DNA of 64,000 bases from Balneolaceae bacterium. Its GTDB lineage: Bacteria; Bacteroidota; Rhodothermia; Balneolales; Balneolaceae. Below, one piece after another: positions 8,004 through 17,144 of the stretch (the first letter of the stretch is position 1; the number at the start of each line of letters is the position of its first letter). Made by a program: the position numbers and the translations under genes. The DNA lies in assembly GCA_007134695.1 (NCBI GenBank), contig SLKI01000053.1:1-64000 (forward strand). The letters run 5' to 3'. Under the pieces are notes generated by a model. It was not told the DNA's origin. It made no database searches and was given only the letters and a program-made list of their open reading frames with translations.

Positions 8004-9254
8004 TCAGCGGTAGATGCTCAGCGTACGTTTGTAGAGATCAAGATTAAGACAGATGCCGAGAAGTATTGAATTGGTCAAAAATGCAGATCCGCCATAGCTG
8101 AGAAATGGAAGCGGCAACCCGATGATCGGCATAATTCCCATAGCGCTTGCAAGGTTGATCGTGAAGTGGATAAAGAAGACAGAAGCAGCTCCGACAATGA
8201 CCAGTTGTGAGAAGGGGTGTTTCTGATTTCCCGCCATATTCAGCAGGACCATAAAGAGGAGCAGGAAAAGGGTCAACAGCGACCCGGCCCCGACAAACCC
8301 GAACTCCTCTCCGACAACACAGAAGATAAAATCTGTCCACTGTTCAGGCAGAAATCGCAACTGTGTCTGTGTGCCTTTCATAAATCCTTTACCGGTCAAC
8401 CCCCCGGATCCGATCGCAGTTTTTGCCTGCATCACATTCCAGCCACTTCCCTGCGGATCCACCGCCGGATTGGCGAAAGCTTCGATTCTGGCCGTTTGAT
8501 GGGGCTGCAAAACCTGATGCAAAGCTACTTCAACGCCTATGATGGTGACCAGGCCAAGGGCTAGTGAGCTGACAGTCAGCCAGACTCTCTTCTGCAGTAT
8601 GAAAATGACAAATGTGATCAAAAGGGCAGCAATAATCGCCCAGGTGAGGTTCAATATGGCAAAATACCCGATAAGGGCAGGGGAGATCATCAACAGAGTA
8701 ATTCCGTGCGGAAGTCCCGACCAAAAAAGCATGAAAGGAAGAAGTGCCAGAAAGATAACAGCAACTCCGGCTTCGTTCTGAAGGACCAGGAGGATGACCG
8801 GTACGATGAAAAAGAGCAGAGCAGCCAGAGCGGTTTTAAGGTTTTCCGCTGTAATATCGCGCCGACTGGTCAGATAGTTTGCTGCCGCAAGAATCGTCGC
8901 AATTTTCATCAGTTCTGCAACCTGGATATTGATAGGGCCAAGTTGTATCCAGCTTTGTGAGCCACTGATTTCGACACCGAAGAAGACCGTATAGATCATC
9001 AGAAGCGTCGCAAATCCATAAAAAAGGTATGAAACTTCCTGAAAGCGGCGCGGAGTTATAAATTGAATGGCTGCGATAATCACAATGGCAAGAGAGACCC
9101 AGGTAGCCTGACGTAAAAAGTTCTGCTGAATATGTTCCGGGAGAAATTCAGAAACCGGTCCTTGGGTCGCGCTGTAAATTGCTGTCAGTCCGAATGCGGC
9201 AAGTGCGCCCCAGATCAACACCAATCCCCAGTTGAGTTCTCTGAAAACCGTCAT
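8004..9254 (-). CDS. rodA: rod-shape SEDS glycosyltransferase RodA
   Basis: 416 residues with about ten hydrophobic membrane segments, the SEDS fold that polymerises lipid II during side-wall growth together with PBP2. It carries the SEDS landmarks VAELMKIATILAAA, GSGWNVMQAKTAIGSGGLTGKGF and the C-terminal PLPFLSYGGSAFL. The start codon overlaps the PBP2 gene's stop by 4 bases (ATGA). It is the last gene of the mre operon. Confidence 0.93.
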   Translation of the reverse strand: MTVFRELNWGLVLIWGALAAFGLTAIYSATQGPVSEFLPEHIQQNFLRQATWVSLAIVIIAAIQFITPRRFQEVSYLFYGFATLLMIYTVFFGVEISGSQSWIQLGPINIQVAELMKIATILAAANYLTSRRDITAENLKTALAALLFFIVPVILLVLQNEAGVAVIFLALLPFMLFWSGLPHGITLLMISPALIGYFAILNLTWAIIAALLITFVIFILQKRVWLTVSSLALGLVTIIGVEVALHQVLQPHQTARIEAFANPAVDPQGSGWNVMQAKTAIGSGGLTGKGFMKGTQTQLRFLPEQWTDFIFCVVGEEFGFVGAGSLLTLFLLLFMVLLNMAGNQKHPFSQLVIVGAASVFFIHFTINLASAMGIMPIIGLPLPFLSYGGSAFLTNSILLGICLNLDLYKRTLSIYR

Positions 9255-11137
9255 TGTACACCTCCCGTTTCATCCGGCAGTATCCCGTCGAGACTCTCCT
9301 GTTCTTCTATCTCGTCAGGAACTTCCTCACGCGGTGAAAAATTCAATACGTAGTCGAATACATGTTGTCGTTCGATACTGTCCCTTAAATATTGCTCTAT
9401 CAGGAGGGAGGCTACAGGCGCAGCCGAAACGGAACCGAACCCGGCATTTTCAATCAAGACCGCAATCGCAATCTGTGGATCGTCAAAGGGAGCATAGGCG
9501 ATAAACCAGCCGTGGTTGTTTCCATGTGGATTTTGAGAAGTACCTGTTTTACCGGCAACCGGAATGTCTCCCAAATCGGCATACCATCTACCGCTTCCCT
9601 CGGTAACCACCTCACGCATCCCATGTTGTACTACCCGGAGATGATCCTCCCGGATCCAGTCGATACGGGTACTTTCCGGGTTGCTGTAACGGGTATCCAG
9701 TTCTGGATGGACCATTCTCCGAACCAGATGCGGCTGAACCCGATATCCACCATTGGCGATCGAGGAGGTTGCTACGGCCATCTGCAGGGGAGATACCGAA
9801 ACCATTCCCTGGCCGATACCAAGGCTCATCAGATCTCCGATTCCCCAACGCCTGGTACCGAATGTGTTGTTCATGTAAGTACTGTCGGGCATGATTCCAG
9901 CAGTTTCGAAAGGCAGGTCGATCGAGTTTCGCACCCCCATGCCGAAATCCTTCATCAGACGACTCCAGGTGTTCAGGTGGCCGTTCGTGGCGATACGATC
10001 CATCATCCAGAAGAAAAAGTAGTTACTTGAATGCGAAATCGCTTTTCTCAAATCGTAATTGCCAGGGTCGGCGGTGTCACCATAAGCTCGACCTCTGATG
10101 TAGGCACCACTGCTGTAGATTTCGGTATCTTCGGTAATCAGGTCGAGATGCATTCCAATCAATCCCATAAACGGCTTGAAGGTTGATCCCGGGGGTTGTC
10201 GTGAAGAGATAGCACGGTTGAAAAGCGGTGTGTCTTGATCAATATTGATCGATCTCCAGTAATCTGCATCCAGTCGGCCGGCCAGACGGCTTATATCGTA
10301 TTGCGGACTGCTAACGATACTCAGGATCTCACCATTGTTGGGATCCATGGCAACCAGTCCGCCTTTCTTCCCCTCCATCAAGATTTCAGCCAGCTTTTGA
10401 AGATCGGCATCGAGTGTTGTAATCAGGTCGTATCCGCGAACCGGTGAGACATCGAGGCTGCTCTCCTCAAAATGGCCGATAGTTTGTCCATAAGCATTGA
10501 CTCGTACATATTCGGTTCCCGGCTGGCCTCTGAGATAATTTTCATATACCATCTCGAGTCCGCTTTTACCGATCCGGTCGCCCAGCCTTAGGTGCTCAAA
10601 TCGTTCATGATCTTCGCGAGTTGCTTCTCGCAAATAACCGAATGTATGCGGGGCGAGAAGGTCGTGGGAATAGTGTCGCTTACTTTCAATCTGATGGCCG
10701 ATACCGGGTAGTTGCCAGATATTTTCCTGGATATTGGAAAAGACTTCGAAGCTTACTTCGGTAAAGAGACGGGATGTACGAAACCATGAATACTGCTGGG
10801 CCCGGGTAATTCTCTCCATCACGCTCTCTTCGTCCGAGTGGGTCAGTTCTGCCAGCAGCGGAACTTTCGACATATCAAAACTTGCAGGATTGATAGTGAT
10901 CGAATAGATCGGTTCATTTTCGACCATAATAGTTCCGTTTCTGTCATATATGAGACCTCTTGCAGGATTGACCACCTCTTGCCGTATAAAATTTTGCATA
11001 CTCAGCGGGGCATAGGTGTCGTAGTCGATGATCTGCAGCTGAATGAGTCTGCCCAACATCACGAGCCAGGTCAGCAGAATCACAGCCTGAAGAATCCGTA
11101 AAGATGTTTTTTTGTCTCGATTCTGAACAGATGACAT
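9251..11137 (-). CDS. mrdA: penicillin-binding protein 2 (elongasome transpeptidase)
   Basis: 628 residues: one N-terminal membrane anchor (about 14-36), a dimerisation/hook domain (PARGLIYDRNGTI near 58-70) and a transpeptidase domain with the serine motif STFK at about 318-321, SSN near 375 and KTGTS near 533. It crosslinks nascent side-wall peptidoglycan and is the partner of RodA, whose gene overlaps its end. The start is 3 bases after the mreD stop. The tail after about residue 590 is acidic. Confidence 0.93.
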   Translation of the reverse strand: MSSVQNRDKKTSLRILQAVILLTWLVMLGRLIQLQIIDYDTYAPLSMQNFIRQEVVNPARGLIYDRNGTIMVENEPIYSITINPASFDMSKVPLLAELTHSDEESVMERITRAQQYSWFRTSRLFTEVSFEVFSNIQENIWQLPGIGHQIESKRHYSHDLLAPHTFGYLREATREDHERFEHLRLGDRIGKSGLEMVYENYLRGQPGTEYVRVNAYGQTIGHFEESSLDVSPVRGYDLITTLDADLQKLAEILMEGKKGGLVAMDPNNGEILSIVSSPQYDISRLAGRLDADYWRSINIDQDTPLFNRAISSRQPPGSTFKPFMGLIGMHLDLITEDTEIYSSGAYIRGRAYGDTADPGNYDLRKAISHSSNYFFFWMMDRIATNGHLNTWSRLMKDFGMGVRNSIDLPFETAGIMPDSTYMNNTFGTRRWGIGDLMSLGIGQGMVSVSPLQMAVATSSIANGGYRVQPHLVRRMVHPELDTRYSNPESTRIDWIREDHLRVVQHGMREVVTEGSGRWYADLGDIPVAGKTGTSQNPHGNNHGWFIAYAPFDDPQIAIAVLIENAGFGSVSAAPVASLLIEQYLRDSIERQHVFDYVLNFSPREEVPDEIEEQESLDGILPDETGGVQ

Positions 11138-11140
11138 CGT

Positions 11141-11614
11141 CTATCCTCCTTTTACGATATGCAGGAAGGTTCCGATAACAGCGGTATAGATGCTACCGAT
11201 CAGAAGTATCGACCAGATCAGGGTTGTACCGGAATAGATCTCTGCAAAAAGACTAAGTCCAACGAAAACCATATTGTGAATAAATGCTGCAAACAGGATC
11301 AGCAGAAAAATTTGCCACAGGATAAACCGATTTTCGGATACCTTGCTCAAATAATTATGCAGAACAAAAATTAAAAATGTTTTTGAAAAAGTATGCAAGC
11401 CCCAAAGGTCGGTCATGGCATCCTGCAGAAAGCCGAAAAATGCTGCAAAAATCAGGGTTTCGGTACGCCCTTTCTTCGTACTGAGCCAAAGAAGGTATAT
11501 CAGCACCAGATCCGACTCTGCGCCATATATCTGCAGGTGGCGAAACAGAACCACCTGGAGGGCCAGCATCGTCAGGCCGATCAGGATCTCCCTAATCGAT
11601 TCAAATCGGATCAA
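11141..11614 (-). CDS. mreD: rod-shape-determining protein MreD
   Basis: 157 residues, almost all hydrophobic (about five membrane segments), with the family's weak motif DLVLIYLLWLSTKKG and GFLQDAMTDLWGLHTFSKT. It is assigned by size, hydropathy and position between mreC and the PBP2 gene. The start is TTG, overlapping the mreC stop as TTGA, so translation is probably coupled. Confidence 0.88.
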   Translation of the reverse strand: MIRFESIREILIGLTMLALQVVLFRHLQIYGAESDLVLIYLLWLSTKKGRTETLIFAAFFGFLQDAMTDLWGLHTFSKTFLIFVLHNYLSKVSENRFILWQIFLLILFAAFIHNMVFVGLSLFAEIYSGTTLIWSILLIGSIYTAVIGTFLHIVKGG

Positions 11615-12450
11615 AACAGCTCCTGTTCGAGTTCGTGCAGTTCTTCAATATCCGGGTCAGGTTCAAACTCAACAACGAACCCTTTGGCGACGGTGTGAAA
11701 AGTGACGAATGGACGTATATAGATCAGTTGAGTGTCGATCCCTTCCGGATGCTCAATTCGAGTGATCTCACCGATCGGGATATTTGGCGGAAACTGATTA
11801 CTGAATCCTGACGTCTCCACTACCTGGCCTGCCTCAGCTTCAATCGTTTCCGGAACATGCTGCATGATCAATTCATTATATCGGTTACCTTCCCAGGAGA
11901 CAATACCATAAGCCCTGCTCTCCTGAATTCTTGCACTGATTCTGGATAAGGAATGAATCAACGGCATCACCTGTGCATATCGGCCGGTTGTTACGGTAAC
12001 CTGACCGATCAAACCGTCAGAATTGATGATCGGCATGCCGGTACGAACTCCCTGCTCACTGCCGGCACTGATCGTCAATGAGTTGTTCAGACTGGTCAGG
12101 TCCTTTGAAACGATAGTAATGGGTAGCAGCCCATATTCCGAATCTTCCCTGAAGTCCAGCAGATTTCTGAGGATTCGGTTCTCACGTTCCGCTGCCCTCA
12201 GTCGGCTGATCTCATCTTGTAAAAGTGCATTCTGTCTCTGAAGATAGGTGTTGGTATTCAATGCCTGTCGGTAGACCCGAATTGTGGATAGGGGCTGTTC
12301 AAGATAGCTGAGTACAGTGATGGAAGCCTTTTGGATGTTCTGCATGCCCCCGTCGTGTCGCAAGATCATGATGGAAATTGCGAAAACGAGAATTAATGCA
12401 GTAAGGATGTAATCCCTGGCATCCGATATGCGGGGTAAACGAAAACGCAT
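11611..12450 (-). CDS. mreC: rod-shape-determining protein MreC
   Basis: 279 residues: one membrane segment (about 12-30), a coiled coil (about 55-95, with LQRQNALLQDEISRLRAAERENRILR) and the periplasmic beta-domain (SDGLIGQVTVTTGRYAQVMPLIH). It scaffolds MreB filaments to the wall enzymes. The C-terminus ends in an acidic stretch (EFEPDPDIEELHELEQEL). It lies 20 bases after mreB and overlaps mreD. Confidence 0.92.
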   Translation of the reverse strand: MRFRLPRISDARDYILTALILVFAISIMILRHDGGMQNIQKASITVLSYLEQPLSTIRVYRQALNTNTYLQRQNALLQDEISRLRAAERENRILRNLLDFREDSEYGLLPITIVSKDLTSLNNSLTISAGSEQGVRTGMPIINSDGLIGQVTVTTGRYAQVMPLIHSLSRISARIQESRAYGIVSWEGNRYNELIMQHVPETIEAEAGQVVETSGFSNQFPPNIPIGEITRIEHPEGIDTQLIYIRPFVTFHTVAKGFVVEFEPDPDIEELHELEQELF

Positions 12451-12470
12451 GCTCCTCAGCGTTTAAAGGC

Positions 12471-13544
12471 TCAACTGATTACACTTTTGTAATAGTCGAG
12501 GTTTTCAAGGATTGCGCCGGTACCCCGGACGACTGCAGTCAGGGGATCTTCGGCGATATGAACTGGCAGATCGGTCGTTTCGATGATCAATTTATCCAGA
12601 TTCTTCAGCATCGCACCACCTCCTGTCAGCATGATTCCCCGGTCTAGTATATCAGCAGACAGTTCGGGGGGTGTCTGTTCAAGTGACTTTGTGATTGCTT
12701 CGACAATCGTATTCACCGACTCGGAAATCGCTTCGCGCACATCTCTGGAAGTCACCTGGCGAGTTCTGGGAACACCATTAACCAGATCACGTCCTTTGGT
12801 AATCATCTCAAGCTCCTCATCAAGAGGTGCAGCCGAGCCGATATCACATTTGATCTTTTCGGCAGTACGTTCACCTATGAGCAAATTGTGGTTCCGGCGA
12901 AAATAGTTGATGATATCTTCGTTGAACTCGTCCCCGCCAAGCCGGACGGACTGAGCATACACGATACCGGAGAGAGCGATTACCGCTATTTCGGTAGTGC
13001 CGCCCCCTATATCTACAATCATATTACCGATCGGCTCATGAACGTTGAGGCCGATTCCGATTGCAGCTGCCATCGGTTCATCAACCAGATAGACCTCTTT
13101 GGCTCCGGCGTGCTCGGCGCTGTCTCGAACTGCACGTCTTTCAACTTCGGTAATTCCGCTTGGAACACAGACAACCATTTGACGTGTGGTGGAATACCAC
13201 TTCTTTTTTACATTCTTGATCATCCCCCTGATCATATGTTCGGCTACCTCAAAGTCTGCGATGACACCATCTCTCAAAGGGCGGACGGTTCGAATGTTCT
13301 TATGGGTTTTCTCATGCATCAGTCTCGCTTCATGTCCGATAGCTACCGGTTGACCCTGATTATTGAGTGCCACAATGGAGGGCTCGTTCAAGACGATCCC
13401 TTTATTTCGGGAATAGATCAAAGTGTTGGCTGTACCAAGATCGATTGCGATGTCGGTATAGAGAAAATCAAATAACCCAGCTTTATGCTGGTTCTTGGAA
13501 TTGCTTTGGTGTTCTTTTTGAGCGACCGATTCTGTAGTAGACAT
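12471..13544 (-). CDS. mreB: actin-like rod-shape protein MreB
   Basis: 357 residues from ATG 13544. The open frame reaches a TTG at 13586, but a candidate -7 promoter element covers that TTG, so the ATG is preferred. The actin fold shows DIAIDLGTANTLIY (phosphate 1), VDIGGGTTEIAVIAL (phosphate 2) and GIMLTGGGAMLKNLD (adenosine). Before the fold there is a hydrophilic tail of about 25 residues rich in Q, S and N, longer than in E. coli MreB. It is the first gene of the mre operon; filaments direct side-wall synthesis under the inner membrane. Confidence 0.93.
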   Translation of the reverse strand: MSTTESVAQKEHQSNSKNQHKAGLFDFLYTDIAIDLGTANTLIYSRNKGIVLNEPSIVALNNQGQPVAIGHEARLMHEKTHKNIRTVRPLRDGVIADFEVAEHMIRGMIKNVKKKWYSTTRQMVVCVPSGITEVERRAVRDSAEHAGAKEVYLVDEPMAAAIGIGLNVHEPIGNMIVDIGGGTTEIAVIALSGIVYAQSVRLGGDEFNEDIINYFRRNHNLLIGERTAEKIKCDIGSAAPLDEELEMITKGRDLVNGVPRTRQVTSRDVREAISESVNTIVEAITKSLEQTPPELSADILDRGIMLTGGGAMLKNLDKLIIETTDLPVHIAEDPLTAVVRGTGAILENLDYYKSVIS

Positions 13545-13583
13545 ATAATTTGCCGAGTTGAAAAGTTCCGGGGCGATACCAGC

Positions 13584-13591
13584 CAAAAATA
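13584..13591 (-). promoter_or_regulatory. candidate TAnnTTTG promoter element for mreBCD-mrdA-rodA
   Basis: On the minus strand this reads TATTTTTG, an exact TAnnTTTG -7 match. It would start transcription roughly 30 bases upstream of the mreB ATG at 13544. No good -33 TTG is seen at the usual distance. Confidence 0.4.
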
Positions 13592-13626
13592 CAATATTGT
13601 CGCTCTAGTTGCGAATAGTAAATTGA

Positions 13627-13654
13627 GGGTGTATAGGTGTTAAACACCCTTTTT
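13627..13654. repeat. inverted repeat between purH and mreB
   Basis: GGGTGT (13627-13632) pairs with ACACCC (13644-13649). Inside it is a 13-bp palindrome, GGTGTTAAACACC (13636-13648). A TTTTT run at 13650-13654 would make a terminator for plus-strand transcripts, but the genes on both sides are on the minus strand and there is no T-run in that direction. It may instead be an operator for the mre promoter 40 bases away. Confidence 0.4.
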
Positions 13655-13694
13655 ACACGGTATACGACCCTATTCCGGACGGTCGATGGATCAA

Positions 13695-15299
13695 TTAATG
13701 ACGGAAGTGGCGCCTGCCGGTAAAAACCATCACCAGCCCCAGTTTTTCAGCTGCTTCAATTACCTCCGAATCCCTGACACTGCCTCCGGGCTGAATAACT
13801 GCAGTTGCTCCTGCTTTTGCAGCTGCTTCGACGCCATCGGCAAACGGGAAAAATGCGTCCGAGGCAATAACCGATCCTTCGAGAGACAAACCCTCTTTTT
13901 TTGCTTTGCGGATCGCAATTTCGGAACTATCAACACGGCTGGTCTGGCCGGTACCGATCCCAACGGTTTGCAGGTTTTTGACGTAGACGATTGCGTTGGA
14001 CTTGATATGTTTGACAATAGACCAGGCAAACATCAGATCATTCCACTGACGTTTGTCTGCTTTTTTTCGGGTCACAGCCTCAAACTGATCTGTATCACTC
14101 TTAAATCGGTCTGCTTGTTGTATGAGTGCGCCACCTGTAATAGACCTGTATTGCAAGGTTGAAGCGTGGATTTGACCTTTGGGTTCGCCATTAATTATAT
14201 CTGGAAATTTTTTTATCCGGATCAACCGCCGATTCTTTTTCTCTTTAAGCAGTTTCAGGGCTTCGGGGTCGTAATCCGGGGCTAATATGATCTCCGTAAA
14301 GATCTTGTCGATTGCCCGTGCGGTTTCGGGATCCAGCTTTTTGTTTATACAGACGATCCCCCCGAACGGAGATACAGTATCTGTTGCAAAGGCTTTGTTC
14401 CAGGCCTCCAGCAAGGAGGAGCCGGAGGCGGCTCCGCACGGTACCGTGTGTTTAAAAATAGCTGCGACCGGTTCCGGCCCGGGAAACTCCGATATCAGAT
14501 TGAGTGCGGCATCGATATCCAGGTAATTGTTATAACTCAGCTCCTTGCCGTGGAGTACTTCATACCAATCTTCAGGATTCCCATACACAGCGGCTTTCTG
14601 GTGTGGATTTTCTCCGTAACGCAGAGCTGATCTTTTTGGGAGGCTTTCCATCCATTGATCCGGAAGTGATTCGCCCAGCCAATCGGAGAACCAGTTGCTG
14701 ATTGCCATGTCGTAATCGGCAGTGTGCCGGAACGCTTCAAGTGCCCATTTACGCCGCAGTTCAAAAGGGATTGCATCTTCGCTGTCAAGAGCTTCCAGGA
14801 GCTCATCATATTGGTCTGGAGATGTGACGACGCATACGTGACCGGTGTTTTTTGCCGCTGCACGAATGAGTGTAGGCCCACCGATATCGATATATTCCGT
14901 TGCGGTTGCCGGTGTAGTGTCTGGTCGGGAGATGGTTTCCCGGAATGGATAAAGATTCACTATGACAAGATCGAATGGGCGAATACCGAGTCTCTCAATC
15001 TCATCGAGATCCGGCTGATGACCGGTTCGTGCCAGAATTCCGCCGTGTATCGATGGGTGAAGGGTTTTGACACGTCCGTCCAGGCATTCGGGAAAGCCGG
15101 TTACATCCGTAACATCCTGCACTTTTACTCCCGATTCTTTAAGAAGATTCGCTGTTCCGCCGGTGGAAACGATTTCTACACCCCGTTCAGCAAGCTTTTC
15201 AGCTACTCTGCTCAGGCCGGCCTTATTGGAAACGGAAATGAGAGCTCGTTTGATTTCTACAGATTGATCGAATAAATATTCAAGTGGCTTCAGAGACAA
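13695..15299 (-). CDS. purH: bifunctional AICAR formyltransferase / IMP cyclohydrolase
   Basis: 534 residues, the full two-domain length. The N-terminal cyclohydrolase (MGS-like) domain has RALISVSNKAGL, STGGTA and VKTLHPSIHGGIL. The C-terminal transformylase has RYGENPHQKAAVYG, KHTVPCGAA and, near the end, SDAFFPFADGVEAAAKAGATAVIQPGGSVRDSEVI. It carries out the last two steps of IMP synthesis. The start is TTG, 3 bases after the purN stop. Confidence 0.95.
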   Translation of the reverse strand: MSLKPLEYLFDQSVEIKRALISVSNKAGLSRVAEKLAERGVEIVSTGGTANLLKESGVKVQDVTDVTGFPECLDGRVKTLHPSIHGGILARTGHQPDLDEIERLGIRPFDLVIVNLYPFRETISRPDTTPATATEYIDIGGPTLIRAAAKNTGHVCVVTSPDQYDELLEALDSEDAIPFELRRKWALEAFRHTADYDMAISNWFSDWLGESLPDQWMESLPKRSALRYGENPHQKAAVYGNPEDWYEVLHGKELSYNNYLDIDAALNLISEFPGPEPVAAIFKHTVPCGAASGSSLLEAWNKAFATDTVSPFGGIVCINKKLDPETARAIDKIFTEIILAPDYDPEALKLLKEKKNRRLIRIKKFPDIINGEPKGQIHASTLQYRSITGGALIQQADRFKSDTDQFEAVTRKKADKRQWNDLMFAWSIVKHIKSNAIVYVKNLQTVGIGTGQTSRVDSSEIAIRKAKKEGLSLEGSVIASDAFFPFADGVEAAAKAGATAVIQPGGSVRDSEVIEAAEKLGLVMVFTGRRHFRH

Positions 15300-15302
15300 G
15301 GT

Positions 15303-15893
15303 TCAATGATTTTGTTTTGAGAGAAGTTGTTGAATGACTTGAGGCAGGAGCTTATGTTCTTCAGAAAGTACCCGCCTGGCCAAAGATTCGGGTGTATCAT
15401 CACTTTTAACCGGAACGTTCCTTTGCGCAATGATCGGCCCCTGGTCATATTTTTCGTTTACGTAGTGCACAGTACAACCGGTTTCTTTATCACCGGCATC
15501 GAGTACAGCCTGATGTACCCTTTTCCCGAAAAAACCCTTACCTCCATATCGAGGCAACAGTGCAGGATGAATGTTGATGATCCTGCTCGGATAAGCTTCA
15601 ATCACATTTCCCGGAATTTTTACCATATAACCAGCCAATACGATCAGGTCGGGCTCCCATCGGTTCAGATGCCGAAGAATCTCTTTTCCAAAGGCTTCTT
15701 CGGTGTTGAAATCTGCAGGCCGAATGACCTGTACCGGGATACCGGCTTTTTCCGCCCGGTTCGATGCGCCGGCCGATCGACGACTGACGATCAGTCCTTC
15801 GATTTCCGCCTGGATTTCACCTTTGCCGACCGAATCGATAATAGACTGGAAATTGGTTCCTGAACCCGAAGCAAAAACTACAATCTTTTTCAA
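15303..15893 (-). CDS. purN: phosphoribosylglycinamide formyltransferase
   Basis: 196 residues. It transfers a formyl group from 10-formyl-THF to GAR in purine synthesis. Motifs are FASGSGTNFQSII at the N-terminus, LAGYMVKI, the catalytic region NIHPALLPRYGGKGFFGKRVHQAVL and a later GCTVHYVNEKYDQGPII with the catalytic aspartate. The start is TTG (15893). It forms a two-gene operon with purH. A 23-codon reading frame ends 7 bases upstream. Confidence 0.94.
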   Translation of the reverse strand: MKKIVVFASGSGTNFQSIIDSVGKGEIQAEIEGLIVSRRSAGASNRAEKAGIPVQVIRPADFNTEEAFGKEILRHLNRWEPDLIVLAGYMVKIPGNVIEAYPSRIINIHPALLPRYGGKGFFGKRVHQAVLDAGDKETGCTVHYVNEKYDQGPIIAQRNVPVKSDDTPESLARRVLSEEHKLLPQVIQQLLSKQNH

Positions 15894-15900
15894 TCGATAC

Positions 15901-15972
15901 TCAATGGTTTATCGGTTCAACATAAGTTCTATATTCAGCCAATCTGGCCAGATACCCGATCGTCAGTGACAT
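15901..15972 (-). CDS. possible 23-residue leader ORF before purN
   Basis: An ATG-started frame of 23 codons (MSLTIGYLARLAEYRTYVEP...) stops 7 bases before the purN start. The frame is open for another 13 codons upstream of the ATG (ending QAKKLVF), and the composition looks protein-like. It could be a small protein, a translation-coupling leader, or the remnant of an older gene. I do not recognise it. Confidence 0.25.
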   Translation of the reverse strand: MSLTIGYLARLAEYRTYVEPINH

Positions 15973-16031
15973 GAAAACCAGTTTTTTCGCTTGATCGATC
16001 GTGTTACGTTAAGTTAAATGAGGAATACCTG

Positions 16032-17144
16032 TCAGTTTTCTTCAAGGGTTCCCGGAGCGTCAGTACGGATTCCGGTAAGTGAATCAACACGGAAGACGTT
16101 GTAGTTGTTAAAGCTCCATACAACCTGTTCAAATGTGATTTTCACGATAGTGGCCAGGGGTACAGCAACAAGCATTCCCAGAATCCCGGCCACCTGAGCA
16201 CCGATCATAATGATAAAGAGAATGGCGACAGGATGCATCTCTGCCGCTCTTGAAAATAGCATCGGCTGGAAAACGATATTGTCGAGAATTTGCACAAGTA
16301 ATACAGCTAGTACGCAAGGAATGATCAGGGTAAAGTCTCCCGTCTCGATAATGGGGACGATGATGGAGAGCAAATAGCCTAATACAGGCCCGAAATAGGG
16401 AATTGTATTAGCCACACCGATAGCAATACCGACAGCCGGTGCATTCGACAAACCCGCAATCGAAAGAAAGATCCAGGCAAATGTGGCTACCAGAATACTT
16501 TGTATCAATACACTTCGGAAATAACGTCCCAGGCGGGTTTCGATCTTGTCGATCAGACTCAGTGCAGATTCAAAATATTTGTTCGGCACCAGTTGCAGCA
16601 GATCCCTTCGAATCCTGCTTCCATCTTTGAGAAAAAAGAAGGTTGCAAACGGGATAACAATTACAGCATAAAAGATGTTGGTGAAAATGCCGATCAGATC
16701 ACTTACCACGTTCGGTATCTCCCCGATTTCAAACAGGTTTTGAGTTGCTTCCATAATGTTGTCCTGAAGAAAACCGGGGGTGAGGAATTCGAAGTTTTCA
16801 ATCAACTGGTTTTCAATTTGAGCGAGAATAAACCTCAGATTTTCAAAGCTCAGCTGGCTCAATAGAGCTGCCATCTGGCCGGCGATGATCGGGAATATGC
16901 TGGTAGAAATCCAGGCGATCACCAGGACAAGAGTTGCAAGTGTAAGAGTGGTTGCAGCAGTCCGGTTCATGCCAGCCGCCTGAAGCCGGTTTACGATCGG
17001 ATCGAGCAGGTAACTGAGTAAAACGGCGATTACTGCATAAGCGACAAGGTTACTGAAGTGAAGCAGTATCAACAGAATCAGAAAAGCTGCCGCAACTCCG
17101 ATTAGAAATCGGGCAATCTTGTCGGGTGTGATATTAGTCAGCAT
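16032..17144 (-). CDS. AI-2E (PerM/TqsA) family transporter
   Basis: 370 residues with the family's pattern: two or three N-terminal membrane segments, a soluble amphipathic middle part (about 85-150), and five or so C-terminal segments with GVANTIPYFGPVLGYLLSIIVP and VLDNIVFQP-like ILDNIVFQPMLFSRAAEMHPVAILF. Members export autoinducer-2, or act as Na+/H+ antiporters or in lipid/sporulation contexts; the substrate is unknown here. The start overlaps the recX end by 11 bases, so it is transcribed with recA-recX. Confidence 0.85.
   Translation of the reverse strand: MLTNITPDKIARFLIGVAAAFLILLILLHFSNLVAYAVIAVLLSYLLDPIVNRLQAAGMNRTAATTLTLATLVLVIAWISTSIFPIIAGQMAALLSQLSFENLRFILAQIENQLIENFEFLTPGFLQDNIMEATQNLFEIGEIPNVVSDLIGIFTNIFYAVIVIPFATFFFLKDGSRIRRDLLQLVPNKYFESALSLIDKIETRLGRYFRSVLIQSILVATFAWIFLSIAGLSNAPAVGIAIGVANTIPYFGPVLGYLLSIIVPIIETGDFTLIIPCVLAVLLVQILDNIVFQPMLFSRAAEMHPVAILFIIMIGAQVAGILGMLVAVPLATIVKITFEQVVWSFNNYNVFRVDSLTGIRTDAPGTLEEN

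Noticed and set aside
13627-13654. Hairpin plus T-run between purH and mreB as a terminator of purNH
   Set aside because: The T-run is on the plus-strand side, while purH is transcribed on the minus strand, so the direction is wrong.
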